Below are positions 22,022 to 31,874 of a stretch of DNA of 64,000 nucleotides, one piece after another; the stretch's first letter is position 1, and each line of letters begins with the position of its first letter. The stretch is from contig JBLDXI010000019.1 of NCBI GenBank assembly GCA_047495785.1, forward strand, positions 620,001 to 684,000, in the 5' to 3' direction. The position numbers and the translations under genes are program-made. Origin of the DNA: Lepidodermella squamata (taxonomy: Eukaryota; Gastrotricha). The notes beneath the pieces are model-generated. The model ran no database searches. It had not been told where the DNA came from and saw only the letters and a program-made list of their open reading frames with translations.

Positions 22022-24691
22022 TTATTTTGGCCCCACAGGAGGATCACATAGATCGGGAGTCTTCAGGCACTGTTTCGCGGAATCCCATCGCTTCGACTTG
22101 CAGTCGAATTCCAAAGCTTGAATAACATTCCTGATTCGAAAATCTTCCAACTTGCACTTGACCCCAAAAGCGTTGCAAAACGGCTGTATTTCGTCGTATT
22201 TCGGCAAACCCTTCATCCCTTCAACAGCTGAATATGGCTGCATCGCCATTTCTATCATTGCAGGCAAGATGGCAATGCAGTTCAAACGGTAAAGAGTCTT
22301 CAAGAACGCAGGGGTAAGAAACGCATCTGACTTCCAAGAGGAATTCTTAGCCCGAGCCAGTTTCACAACCATGTATACCTCGTGAGCGTAAAGAGCGCGA
22401 AGAATCTTTGGCAGCGATTGGCATGACGTCAGCTTCCCAGATTTCGCCATCGCAACCATCGGGCCAATAAACCGCTGAACTCCTGTGTAACCAATGTTAA
22501 AAGTCAGGTTTGGATTCTCGCTAGACTCCTTCTCTGCTATTTCAATAGCTTTGAACACATTTTCAGCATATTCAACGTCAGAGTTCGATATGTCGACACT
22601 TCGAACGAGATGGCAGAAAGAGGTGATTGCAACTTCCAGTTTGTGTTCGTTGATTTCCTGGCAGAGCTTCCACACTCCAGCCAACAGTGTTTGAGCATAA
22701 CTTTCAGACGTATTTGAAACTTTGTTCCTCATACCCACAGAAGAGCAATAGTCCAGCAAGTTCGGCGCATGCTTCTGAAGAAACACCTGAATTCTTGAAT
22801 CTTCGAAATACGGAACGACATTAGTGATCTTTTCGTTGGACTGCGGAACAGTCAAGTGTTGCCGATCCCCACTCTGCTTAGCCGCGACAATCAAATCCGA
22901 AATACTCATGTAACAGCCGGGGAAAATCTTGTCAGCCTGCCAATGAGATGGATCGATGAACTCGCCCATCGGTCCGTTGCAAGCAATGCCGACGATATTG
23001 ATCAACTCCAGAATTTCCATTCCCTCGAGTGTGTCGAAAATTTCAGTATCACTGTGAAGCTCGCACACTGCTTGAATGCCGGCTAGAGTCGTCGCAAAAG
23101 AGAAGAAAGAGGGCATGTGGCCACTATCATCGATGCCATCGAGTTCGGACAAGTTGTCATGCATAGCCTTGACTTCGTCGTGGAGATTTGCAATGATCTC
23201 GAGATCTTCAACTTCGATCGGGTCTTCTTCGTCATTTTCTATTTCCCAAGGGTACTTGGCACGTGAGGCTTGGTATCCACTCGCCATTTGGTCCTGATAC
23301 ATCACCTGCTGTTGATAGCCATAATGTGGCTGTTGAACTGGAACTTTCTTCGACGTAAACGCTCTCTTGATTTTAGCGAAAAATCCTGAAGCAGATGATT
23401 GTTGTAGCAGAACGGGCTGTTGCTGCTGAAGATATGAGTTGTATTGCTGATGCCCTTGGTTTTGTCGCTTAGAGACAGCTTTCTGACTAAGAAATACACT
23501 TAGTGCCTTGTAACTCTTCGCCTGGGCAACATGAGAGATTTGCCGCATGTAGACAGCCTGTTCAGCTGAACCAAGCACTCGAACACTGCTTTGAGTATTG
23601 AAAATCTGCCTGAATTGCGAGGCCTGGCCGGCAAAGTGGCGTCGAACTTTGTTCTTGTAGAGCGCAAGGCGTTTTCGATACTCCCCGCTTTCGTCTTCAG
23701 GAGGTAGGGTCTTCTGAAGAGCTCCGAAAAATTTGCTGAAGAATTCTTTCGCAGCTTTCACTTCCCGCTCAGCCTCGCGGAAGTTGACAACTTGCAGAGA
23801 CTTGATTTTGAAAGCTAAGGCTCTGAGTTTCGAGTCGAAGATTTTGAAGTTCTCGTAGTCAAGTTGACCAGCTTGCTCGATTTGAACCGGCTTGTCATTC
23901 GCCTTCAGATCTTCAGGCATTTTGTCGAACCAGAAGACATTCTCTCCAAAAGCAAGGCGCACCTTATCGTGGCTTTTCAAAGACCATGGTAGCAGTTTTA
24001 CGCCATGAGGGGCGGTAAGGCTAGCCTCGCAATCCACCCCATCGTCGAGAAATAGCCCCGCGATTTGATCACACAGAGTGTGATCTGTCGTCGTTTCCGA
24101 GGACACATCTATCAATCCGCTTCTCAGTGAGTCCTTTACATCGATGGTGCTGAACTGAAGTACACTAGCCAGACCGCGGGTGTCGGGTTGATTGTCGCTG
24201 GTGAAGTAACGGATCGCTTGAGAGTTGACAGCTCGTTGAGCGAAAACTGGAGCTAGCTCAGAAGCTTTTCGAACCGTAACCTCAATATCGCCCAATTCAC
24301 CGTCAGAGAACGTCAAAATTCGAATAGGCATATTCTCAGGGAATTTTTCAACCAGTTTAGCAAGTTCGTCAATGGCGTTGGACATGTTGGTAGCAGACAT
24401 ACTATGTAAGCCCAGGGTAGCAATATCATCTACGGTTGTTTGGTATAACTTGGCCCTTGATTCGAAGGTGATTAGCGAGATGGGATCTTTGCCGTTGTAA
24501 CCAGCCATTTTCAACGATTGAGGTACGACTCGTTCCGCTAATCGTTTCACATTTTCACCCATAGATCCAGATATGTCCATAATAACGATGGTTGATATAA
24601 CAGGAGCTCGCTCTACCTTCTTCGAGCGTTCGAATTCCATTTTTCCGACAAAACAGCCGTCGAAAACTGAATACACCTGCATAGCGGTCAT
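22022..24691 (-). CDS. Large VWA-domain protein, copy 1 (intronless)
   Basis: An uninterrupted 889-aa frame starting MTAMQVYSVFDG. The VWA domain covers about residues 30-200 with an intact metal-ion-dependent adhesion site: Asp39-x-Ser41-x-Ser43 (DISGSMG), Thr101 and Asp130 (FSDGE). A segment with NSQAIRYFTSDNQPDTRG follows, then an alpha-rich middle (about 290-400), a Gln/Tyr-rich low-complexity linker (about 410-490) containing FFAKIKRAFTSKK, and a long C-terminal region with EVEDLEIIANLHDEVKAMH and GHMPSFFSFATTLAG that I do not recognise. There is no signal peptide or TM, so it is probably cytosolic. Two further copies lie at 36839 and 43690, all on the minus strand. No intron in 2.7 kb is unusual here. 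Function unknown; a protein-interaction scaffold is inferred from VWA only. Confidence 0.88.
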   Translation of the reverse strand: MTAMQVYSVFDGCFVGKMEFERSKKVERAPVISTIVIMDISGSMGENVKRLAERVVPQSLKMAGYNGKDPISLITFESRAKLYQTTVDDIATLGLHSMSATNMSNAIDELAKLVEKFPENMPIRILTFSDGELGDIEVTVRKASELAPVFAQRAVNSQAIRYFTSDNQPDTRGLASVLQFSTIDVKDSLRSGLIDVSSETTTDHTLCDQIAGLFLDDGVDCEASLTAPHGVKLLPWSLKSHDKVRLAFGENVFWFDKMPEDLKANDKPVQIEQAGQLDYENFKIFDSKLRALAFKIKSLQVVNFREAEREVKAAKEFFSKFFGALQKTLPPEDESGEYRKRLALYKNKVRRHFAGQASQFRQIFNTQSSVRVLGSAEQAVYMRQISHVAQAKSYKALSVFLSQKAVSKRQNQGHQQYNSYLQQQQPVLLQQSSASGFFAKIKRAFTSKKVPVQQPHYGYQQQVMYQDQMASGYQASRAKYPWEIENDEEDPIEVEDLEIIANLHDEVKAMHDNLSELDGIDDSGHMPSFFSFATTLAGIQAVCELHSDTEIFDTLEGMEILELINIVGIACNGPMGEFIDPSHWQADKIFPGCYMSISDLIVAAKQSGDRQHLTVPQSNEKITNVVPYFEDSRIQVFLQKHAPNLLDYCSSVGMRNKVSNTSESYAQTLLAGVWKLCQEINEHKLEVAITSFCHLVRSVDISNSDVEYAENVFKAIEIAEKESSENPNLTFNIGYTGVQRFIGPMVAMAKSGKLTSCQSLPKILRALYAHEVYMVVKLARAKNSSWKSDAFLTPAFLKTLYRLNCIAILPAMIEMAMQPYSAVEGMKGLPKYDEIQPFCNAFGVKCKLEDFRIRNVIQALEFDCKSKRWDSAKQCLKTPDLCDPPVGPK

Positions 24692-24758
24692 TTTTGTATT
24701 GATTCTATGTGTAGAGAGAATAAAAAGCGTAAAAAAGTGTGCGTGTAAAACTCGTCTA

Positions 24759-25487
24759 TACTGTATACGTACAAATTTTCGCTGTAATTTTATTTTCGCG
24801 AAATTTCGCGACGACCTCAGCTCGCGAATTCAAGATTCGCGAATATTTAGCCCTCGCGAAAATTAAGTGCACGCGAAAAAAATCCCTCGTGAAAGAAAAT
24901 CGCTCGCTGGGATTACGTAATTCTAAACGATTTGAAAAGCGGTCTTGGGCACCAGGCACCTGCAAGACTAGTTGGTCATTTCCTAGCAGCGTGAAAAACT
25001 CCTTGAGCTAAAAGTGGATGCCGCTGATTGGCTGAGACGACTAAGCCAATCAAATCGCTGCCGTTTTACTAGTGGTCGATTGTCCATCAAGTGGTTATCA
25101 ATCGAGCCGCGCGCGTAATTAGTGCGCCATTGTAGATCAAGTAGTCGATAAAGCGCGCCTTAGCACTTTCCGCTTCTCTACACAGCTATCAATTTCGCAA
25201 CCAGCCGCTATTGCTCGCATAACCGGAACGACATGCGCACGAGTTACGAGAATTACGGGCCCTCCTTAGATTGCGCAATCAGAGGGTAAATAAAGGGTAA
25301 ATGTGGATTTTTGCGAAAACACTAACTCAAATTTTCATTTTAAGACCGCGCGCGCTATTGACTGTTTTATTACGCAATTATCCAAGGATCGCCCTCGCGA
25401 ATTTAAAATTTCGCGAAAATAAAAAATGGTCATTTTTGGGCAATTCGCGAATTCAAGATTACCGCGAAAATTAGTACGTATACAGTA
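24759..25487. mobile_element. TIR element (Tc1/mariner-like MITE) in the upstream region of VWA copy 1
   Basis: A 729-bp insertion. The left end TACTGTATACGTAC and the right end GTACGTATACAGTA are exact inverted repeats, and the similarity continues inward (AATTTTCGC.GTAAT). A TA dinucleotide flanks each side. The corresponding sites upstream of VWA copies 2 and 3 lack it, with the left flank GTGTAAAA and the right flank GCAAATGTGGGG joined, which gives an empty-site comparison. The interior is rich in TCGCGAA and codes for nothing recognisable, so it is non-autonomous. Confidence 0.8.
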
Positions 25488-25680
25488 TATCGCAAATGTG
25501 GGGAAAGTGCCCAGCCCTACACGCATATATTATACACACATATAATGCATGCATTTATCGTAAACGAAAGATGAATCATGAACACGAGGCTTTGAGTCAC
25601 GTGTAAAGAAATAAACATCAATCTTTGCCTTTTGGCAGAAATTTTGCACAGATAAAGATTAAAAAATTGATCATAATCCC
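25488..25680. repeat. Duplicated 5' flank of VWA copy 1 (proximal part)
   Basis: Matches 39585-39780 upstream of copy 2 closely (GTGGGGAAAGTGCCCAGCCC, then CGTAAACGAAAGATGAATCA) and 46440-46560 upstream of copy 3. Homology stops near 25680, where mobile-element sequence begins, and resumes near 29500. Confidence 0.75.
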
Positions 25681-25754
25681 ATAAATATCTGCGATTGAAT
25701 ATTAAATTTTCTGAGGTTTTTAACTGATATTTACTCGATCATTCACTCAATCTA

Positions 25755-27327
25755 ATGGTTGCCGATATCGAGCTTGAAATCGTCGAACTGCTGGAACAAC
25801 TCGAAGAGGAGGTTGGGTCCCTGCCGACAGGAGAGGCGAAAGAGAGGCTACGACAAATTCAATCGAAACTGCAATTGAAGCTGCTAAAGAAAGAAGCCAG
25901 AAAGAAAAGAAGTGCAGAAGATAAGGAGGAAGAAAAGCGAAAAGCATCTGATGGAAAAGATGGTAAATGAAGACCTACTCCTTATTAAAGGTCTGGGCGA
26001 AAATTGGAAAGAGGAGGTCAAAAAACTCCCCCCGGCTGACCTGCCACTCTGGAGACTAGAAGAAGAGAAGGACAAAGACGGGGCGGTGGTCATCGAATTC
26101 CTTCGAGACACGCAGAGGTCAAAGGTCCGAGTTCTAAACCTGGCGAAGCAGTGGAAAGAACCACTGAAAGCTGTAAAACCAGTCACGAAACACATGAAAG
26201 AAGTCAGAGAAATACTCGAGGAGAAGAAAGTCGAACTGGAAAGCGCGGGCACCCAAGGATTACAGGTCAGAGGAGCGAACATCTACCAGTACGACATCCC
26301 GCTCATCCGCTACTACTCGGAGTGCAGGTGAAAATTCACAACCAGGTTGAAAACATCCAGGAGGAACCAACAGGAATAAAGTGCTTCACTTGCCACGGCT
26401 ATGGTCACATGTCATGGCAATGCGCAAAAAACCAAGAGCCAGACAGAGGCAACGCGCCCAGAAACAACCAACTGCGACCGAACAACAACAGATACCAAAA
26501 CAACAACAACACTGGAAACAACAACTACCGCGGAAACGGTGGAAACAATCGGAACGACGGAAACTACGGAAGCCAAGCGCCATATGGACGCTGGAACTAG
26601 GACTGGCTAAACCCACTCCCGCTCGAAAACCGTTTCGAACTGCTAACAGAAAATGACAACTCATCTGATGATTCGATTGTGAAGAAAGTGGAAAGTGAAG
26701 GAAAATCAAAATCTACAAGGCCCAAGAAAAGGGCAAGGGGTATGAAAATTAAAACTAAAAATTTGAAAAATGTTTGCCATTCTGAAAACCAAGAAAAAAT
26801 CAGCAAAAATCTAAAACCAGAAAAAATTATTAGAGGCGCTTCAATAAATGCTTCAACAGCCAATACCAAGAATACATATTTCGATTTTGAACTCAAAAAA
26901 TATGATTTCGTGGCCCTACAAGAATTAAGATAGCGCGGTCAGGGCCAAGTAAATCTGAGGCATGGAACGTTATACTACTGTGGTGTAAAAGAGGGCATAA
27001 GCTAAGCACGGCGTAGGATGCCATATAAGAAGACGCAAATACATTAAAGTGCTTAAAGTAAATCGAATCAGCGAGCGTTTAATGTCAATACGTATGAAAA
27101 TTTATCGTGATACTTAAAATATCATCGTCATTTATGCACCAGCTAGCAATAATGTTGCTGAACTAGAACTTTTCCTACAATTTTTGCAAGACGAATACAA
27201 CAGGCTAAACACAATGAGTGGCAAGACAATAATAATGGGCGACACGAACAGACGAGTGCAAAGCGAAGATCATTCACTAATAGTAGGCCCACACAGCGAT
27301 AAAATAGGCAACGAGAAAGGGGCCAAG
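25755..27327 (+). mobile_element. LINE-type retrotransposon remnant: ORF1 with CCHC knuckle and start of endonuclease ORF
   Basis: Broken frames read in order. First comes a charged coiled-coil-like ORF1 start (VADIELEIVELLEQLEEEV, 25755-25970). It continues in another frame (25912-26331), then a CX2CX4HX4C zinc knuckle (CFTCHGYGHMSWQC, about 26379) and an Asn/Gly-rich tail. From about 26860, YDFVALQELR and, after several stops, HGTLYYCGVKEG, IVIYAPASNN and IIMGDTN resemble the N-terminal half of an APE-type LINE endonuclease. Frameshifts and stops show that it is dead. It is cut at 27327 by a TIR element. Confidence 0.75.
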
Positions 27328-28783
27328 GGGTGTGTTCAAAAAGTCTCAGCGCTTCAGAAAGCTGTTCCTTCAGAATTACTCGTAAATTGCGTTTTTTATG
27401 TTCAGAGTGGATTTTTGCATTGTTTAGTTTCAGAGAAGAGGGACACAGATGTGCTTGATTACGCTTTCAGGCGATTTTTTAATGCTCAGAACGTTCAGTG
27501 AGGGACAACCATTGTTCGAAGTTTCAGGCTGCTCGAGCAGTCTGAAACTTTCCCTGATTAGTCACATGCGTCATGGTTAGTCACAATGGTTCGATATGAA
27601 TTTTATTTTTATCAACTTTTTGGACTGCAAAGCGTTAAAACGTCGGCGAAGTGATAAAATTATTCGGAAACCTTGCGGTACACCTTGGAACACCTCTACG
27701 GCCCATTTTAAGTCAAGGATCTAATTCACAGTTATTAAAAATGAATTTTCCAGTTTGAATAAATTTTTTAATTAATTGTTAATGAATTTTTAAATTCATC
27801 AATGCAAAAAATAGCACGCGAAATGCCGGCTTATCAATAGTAATTGTACCACTTTTTCCTTTCGCCTTTTCAGGAAAGCACATAGCTGAAGCCATGAAAA
27901 AATCTCCGGCCAATCTTTAATTCAATTTTTAATTTTTCGATTTTCGATTTTTCAATTTTTTCAATTAAAAAATTGACCAAATTCGACCACATATTGATGA
28001 GAAATTTGTGCGATTTTTCTCTACCGGTTGGCCAAAAAATTCCGCAGAAGGCTAATTCGATACGCTCCATTTAAATGAGGAGTTTCCAGAAATCGAGGAG
28101 TTCAATTAGCAAAATAATGCTTGAAATTCTTCAACTTAAAACTACTTAAAACTACTCATTAAATCGATGCGCATCGAATTCGCCTTCTGCGGAATTTTTT
28201 GGCCACCCTGTATTTATTTTAAAAATGTTCAATTTTACAACTGCTGATTTTTGGAAAAATTTGGAATTTTTGGATAAAAACAATTTTGGAAAAATACCTT
28301 GATTTTATCGAGAGGGAGATAGCTGGAGCTTTTAATTCAAAAATTCATTCAGATCGAGGAGTTATCGATTGCAAACTTTCTCAGCATGTATAATTTATGC
28401 CGATAATATCGCGGCGACACTATGGAGGTCTAGATTCTAGATTGTTCTCTATCGTCGTAAACCGAAATAACGGATTGAAAATCACTCGATACTACCTCTC
28501 CCTCGATAGGTCGCCTTGATTTGCCTTTTGGAGGGAAATCATGAAAAAAATGTTCCCAAAAAATCAAAATTGAAGAGAGACTGTTGGGCGCAAATTCCTA
28601 ACAATTTTCCCACAATTTATTGCAATATTTAAACATTTTCCCGTGGTGAATAAGCTTTCCGCAATAGACTGCGATAAAAAGGAATAAAAGTTCAAGTTTC
28701 GTTGAAGCACTATTGCGCAATTAGAGAACAATACTGGTAATTAAGAATGCGCATTCAGTGGCGCTGAGACTTTTTGAACACGC
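27328..28783. mobile_element. Non-autonomous TIR element of about 1.45 kb inserted in the LINE
   Basis: Terminal inverted repeats of 24 bp with one mismatch: the left end GGTGTGTTCAAAAAGTCTCA (from 27329) is the reverse complement of the right end (28761-28784). A CCAAG (or CAAG) direct repeat flanks the ends (27323-27327 and 28784-28788), the likely target-site duplication. No transposase is visible. An internal inverted repeat also occurs (TTGGCCAAAAAATTCCGCAG at 28028 against its complement near 28185-28206), and a near-palindrome lies at 27525-27550. Confidence 0.68.
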
Positions 28784-29217
28784 CCAAGCATAGATAAATA
28801 AAAAAGATAGATCTGACACAGAAAAATTCTGAAAGGAGCACGTTTCCGCGCAGTGATTATTATTGCTTTTTCTAGCTTTGTGCAAAAAATCGCCTGATGA
28901 ATCACGGCGTCATCTGCAATAATTATGATTCACGCCACCAAAAAAAAACAAGCAATCAGCCCAAGGCCATAAAATTGATTGCTGAAATATGGAAGGTTAG
29001 AAACATTCTAGAAAATTAAGGGAAGGCCGGCCGCAAATTCGGAAAAAATGTGGATATAGCTCGAGTTTGATACTTCAAAATAAAAATAGTTCGGGAAAAA
29101 TCGAAGGGGGTGTGTTTTGAGATAAATTGAGTTGAAGTAGCCACCCGAAATCATTTGTCACTTGCGTTGATTATGCCGTATTTTTTATAGTGATGTTGAC
29201 AAGTGATTTACAGCGGT

Positions 29218-29400
29218 CACGCGACCAAAAAGCAAAAACTCATGATGAGTCATTTCGGCACACATAAATGTACTAGCGTGTCAGATCTCTCTTTTTTATT
29301 TATCTATGCCATAGTTAAATAAATACAGTAGATCTGACACGCTAGTACATTTATGTGTGCCGAGATGACTCATCATGAGTTTTTGCTTTTTGGTCGCGTG
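29218..29400. repeat. Near-perfect hairpin element, 71-bp arms
   Basis: Arm 1 (29218-29288) and arm 2 (29330-29400) are reverse complements with one mismatch across 71 bp. The arms begin CACGCGACCAAAAAGC and end with AGATCT; the loop is 41 bp (29289-29329). Near identity of the arms points to a recent or gene-converted foldback MITE, or a structured RNA source. Confidence 0.85.
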
Positions 29401-29499
29401 CCCGTAGAAATCACTTGATGAGGGTGATAATCTGTGTACTGCAAAAAGTGAGCAGCGATCAACTGAAAAAGGTTGCCTATTTTGAAATTGATTCAAGTC

Positions 29500-29870
29500 A
29501 AACATGAAAAATGATTTTAAAAGTGTATTGCTTTTTAGTGTTTTGCGCTGAAATTCAAAATTATTTCTAGCAAGCAAAAACGATCTCACATCTTTGAACG
29601 TCGCACGTGTGATTCACTTTAATCGATATTTTCAGTCACGCGACGCCCTTCAAAATTCAACAAGCTCCGTCGGATTTTTCGAAATATACCGATTTCGAAC
29701 CAAGGACCATAGCTTCTCTGTAGCTATTAAAGACCTCAGTAAAGCGAATCCAGATATGTTCGTTTGACGTGTTCAGTGTTCAATTTATTTATCTCAGGCG
29801 ATTTATCCGTTTAAGTCATGGAGGAATAGAATTTACTATTCCTCCATGGTTTAAGTAGTTCGCACGATGA
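29500..29870. repeat. Duplicated 5' flank of VWA copy 1 (distal part)
   Basis: Homologous to 39870-40360 (upstream of copy 2) and 46665-46930 (upstream of copy 3). Shared landmarks are CATCTTTGAACGTCGCACGT, AATCGATATTTTCAGTCACG and GACGTGTTCAGTGTTCA. It is separated from the proximal flank by about 3.8 kb of mobile-element sequence, so the insertions came after the duplication. Confidence 0.75.
29809..29856. repeat. 32-bp hairpin flanked by 8-bp direct repeats
   Basis: CATGGAGGAATAG and CTATTCCTCCATG are perfect 13-bp inverted arms around a 6-bp loop (29817-29848). GTTTAAGT occurs immediately on both sides (29809-29816 and 29849-29856). The homologous site upstream of VWA copy 2 (near 40330) lacks the hairpin. 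It looks like a minimal insertion or transposon footprint. Confidence 0.7.
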
Positions 29871-30039
29871 TGAAAACCGTAACCTTAACCAGTCAAAAAC
29901 CGAATAAAACCGGCGTAAGATTTTCCCAATGACCTATTCTGCTTAATGGTAGACTCAAGCCTGACGTTACTGGCGCTTTCACTCATTTCTCCATACTGAT
30001 CGGCTACGGCGCTGTATCGCTGTATCGAAGAAATTACAG

Positions 30040-30260
30040 CCTGCCTCGCCTACTGCGATATGACTTCATCGCCCGGACTCGATGGCATCACCTACGATGA
30101 CTTGAAAAGAGAAGAAACTACAATCACACCTTTTCTAGCTGATGTGTTCACAAAAATACTGGAATCCAAAATGTTGGAAATCAGTTGTAATCATTCCTAT
30201 CTTCAAAAAAGGGACGTCAAGGATCTGAAAAACTACCGACCCATAGCATCGCAAACATAG
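30040..30260 (+). mobile_element. LINE reverse transcriptase fragment
   Basis: A short in-frame piece reads SSPGLDGITYDDLK, then LADVFTKILE, a frame-degraded stretch and KRDVKDLKNYRPIAS. These match the order of reverse transcriptase motifs in LINEs (the PGxDGIxYxxLK and FKKGD..NYRPIS blocks). It ends in a stop and the foldback element at 30301 follows. Probably part of the same element family as the 25.8-27.3 kb piece. Confidence 0.75.
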
Positions 30261-30300
30261 TATTACGGCCAAGCTGTTCTCGACGATTATCTCGACTCAC

Positions 30301-31070
30301 GGCTGCGAAAGTTGCTTGGGCAGCAGCATAAGCCAGAATAACAGCGATAGTAAAGGAAATCGCGATATTGCCAGTGGTGCCATTGAATTGAGTGAAGTAA
30401 CTTCAACTGAAATTTACAATTGAAATGAAATAGCGATAGCTATTTAAAAGCTTGGGGACAAGCAATTTTCTCGTCTTTCCGGCGTATGATTTGAACATCA
30501 TCTGCCGTTAAATTACGTCATTTTTGTATTTTGGCCCTCAGATTTTCAGTATTTCAGATGAAGAGACCCGGACACATCGTAAATTTCGGATGAAAAGCAA
30601 TGGTCTTTTCAACACTAGTCGGTTTGTCCTGTATTACCCCGGGGGAATTTACTTCAGCCATTTCACCGTCATGTGAACATTAATTTGATAGGCATTCGTT
30701 TTATTTTGTACGGCGGGGAAAAACGGGTCCAGTGTTGAGAAGACCATTGTTTTTCATCCGAAATTTACGATGTGTCCGGGTCTCTTCATCTGAAATACTG
30801 AAATACTGAAAATCTGAGGGCCAAAATACAAAAAATGAAGTCATTTCGCGGCAGATGTTTAAATCATACGAGAAAATTGCTTGTACCTCAAGCTTTCAAA
30901 TATCGCCATCGCAGCCTAATACCTCAATCATTATTTCGTTTCAATTGTAAAATTCAAGTTAAATTTACATCACCCAACCATTGGCAACCATTGGCAACCA
31001 CTGGCAATATCGCGATGATCTTGCTTTCCAGTGTTATGCTGGCTACTTAGCTGCCCAAAGTTCCGAAAGC
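30301..31070. repeat. Long imperfect inverted repeat (foldback element), about 320-bp arms
   Basis: Arm 1, about 30301-30620, pairs with arm 2, about 30735-31070. The best blocks are GCCCTCAGATTTTCAG, GACCCGGACACATCGTAAAT, ACAAGCAATTTTCTCGT and ATCGCGATATTGCCAGTGG, each found as its reverse complement in the other arm. The loop is about 115 bp. Arm 2 also carries a short tandem of CAACCATTGG. No coding content seen; probably a foldback transposon. Confidence 0.8.
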
Positions 31071-31874
31071 CTTCGATAGCGTTCAAGGCAGCTGTGAAGG
31101 AGTCCTCGCCATTTTATCACCCATGACCTTGGGCACGTGTAACATGTTGCGCAGTAAAAAACGCTGCAATGGTTTCCGATTCTCGTCTGGCTTCTGTTCG
31201 CTCAATTCGAAGTGCGGTAAGAACATTCGGAACTGGTGAGGCGACATTGGCTAAATTGGAGTATTGGCGTGCCACGGCGATGTGCAGCAGTGAGTTGAGG
31301 ATTGAGGATTTATTCGCAAGATTATTTCGGTAAAGGGGTCGCTTCTCAATAAATTAAGTATATAGCGGATTGTCAACTTTTTCTTACGAGAGTTTTTGTA
31401 CTTTCAATATTGATGCGGGCCGGCTGCATACTAACCAAGCTGCATACCAACCGTCTCTTGAATCATTTGAAGTTTACCATGTATTTGACGAGAGCGGTGT
31501 ATTCCGACTTTCCCAGTCGAACGCGGGTCATATGAAAGTTATATAATTTTCAGCGAGTTCACCATATTACTATGAATAACACTTGAGTGTCTGTGATAAG
31601 TATGCCTTACTATGTGTTACAATCATGCATATGATAATTGCACGCCAATAAAGTTTAAGTTTAAGTTTAAGTTTTAAGAAGGCAAGTGCTCTCTCGATAT
31701 TTGCGAACCCGATAATTGCAATCCCTCGTTATTTGCGACTTCATCAAAGTGTAATTTTCCATCTATCAAAGTGTAATAAACCTCTATGTATTCTACTTCG
31801 GTTTCGCAGGATTGGAGCGCGCGCGCCAAAATGACATAAAAATAAAGATGGCTTTTGAGGTGGTGACTTCTTTT
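31071..31874. other. Intergenic, repetitive debris
   Basis: No gene recognised. At about 31650-31678 there is a short tandem of TTTAAG. The rest is AT-rich with no conserved frame. Confidence 0.45.

Noticed and set aside
24756-25526. Small minus-strand frames upstream of VWA copy 1
   Set aside because: They are translations of the TIR element ends (both give a -TVYVQIF/-YCIRTNF-like peptide because the ends are inverted repeats), not genes.
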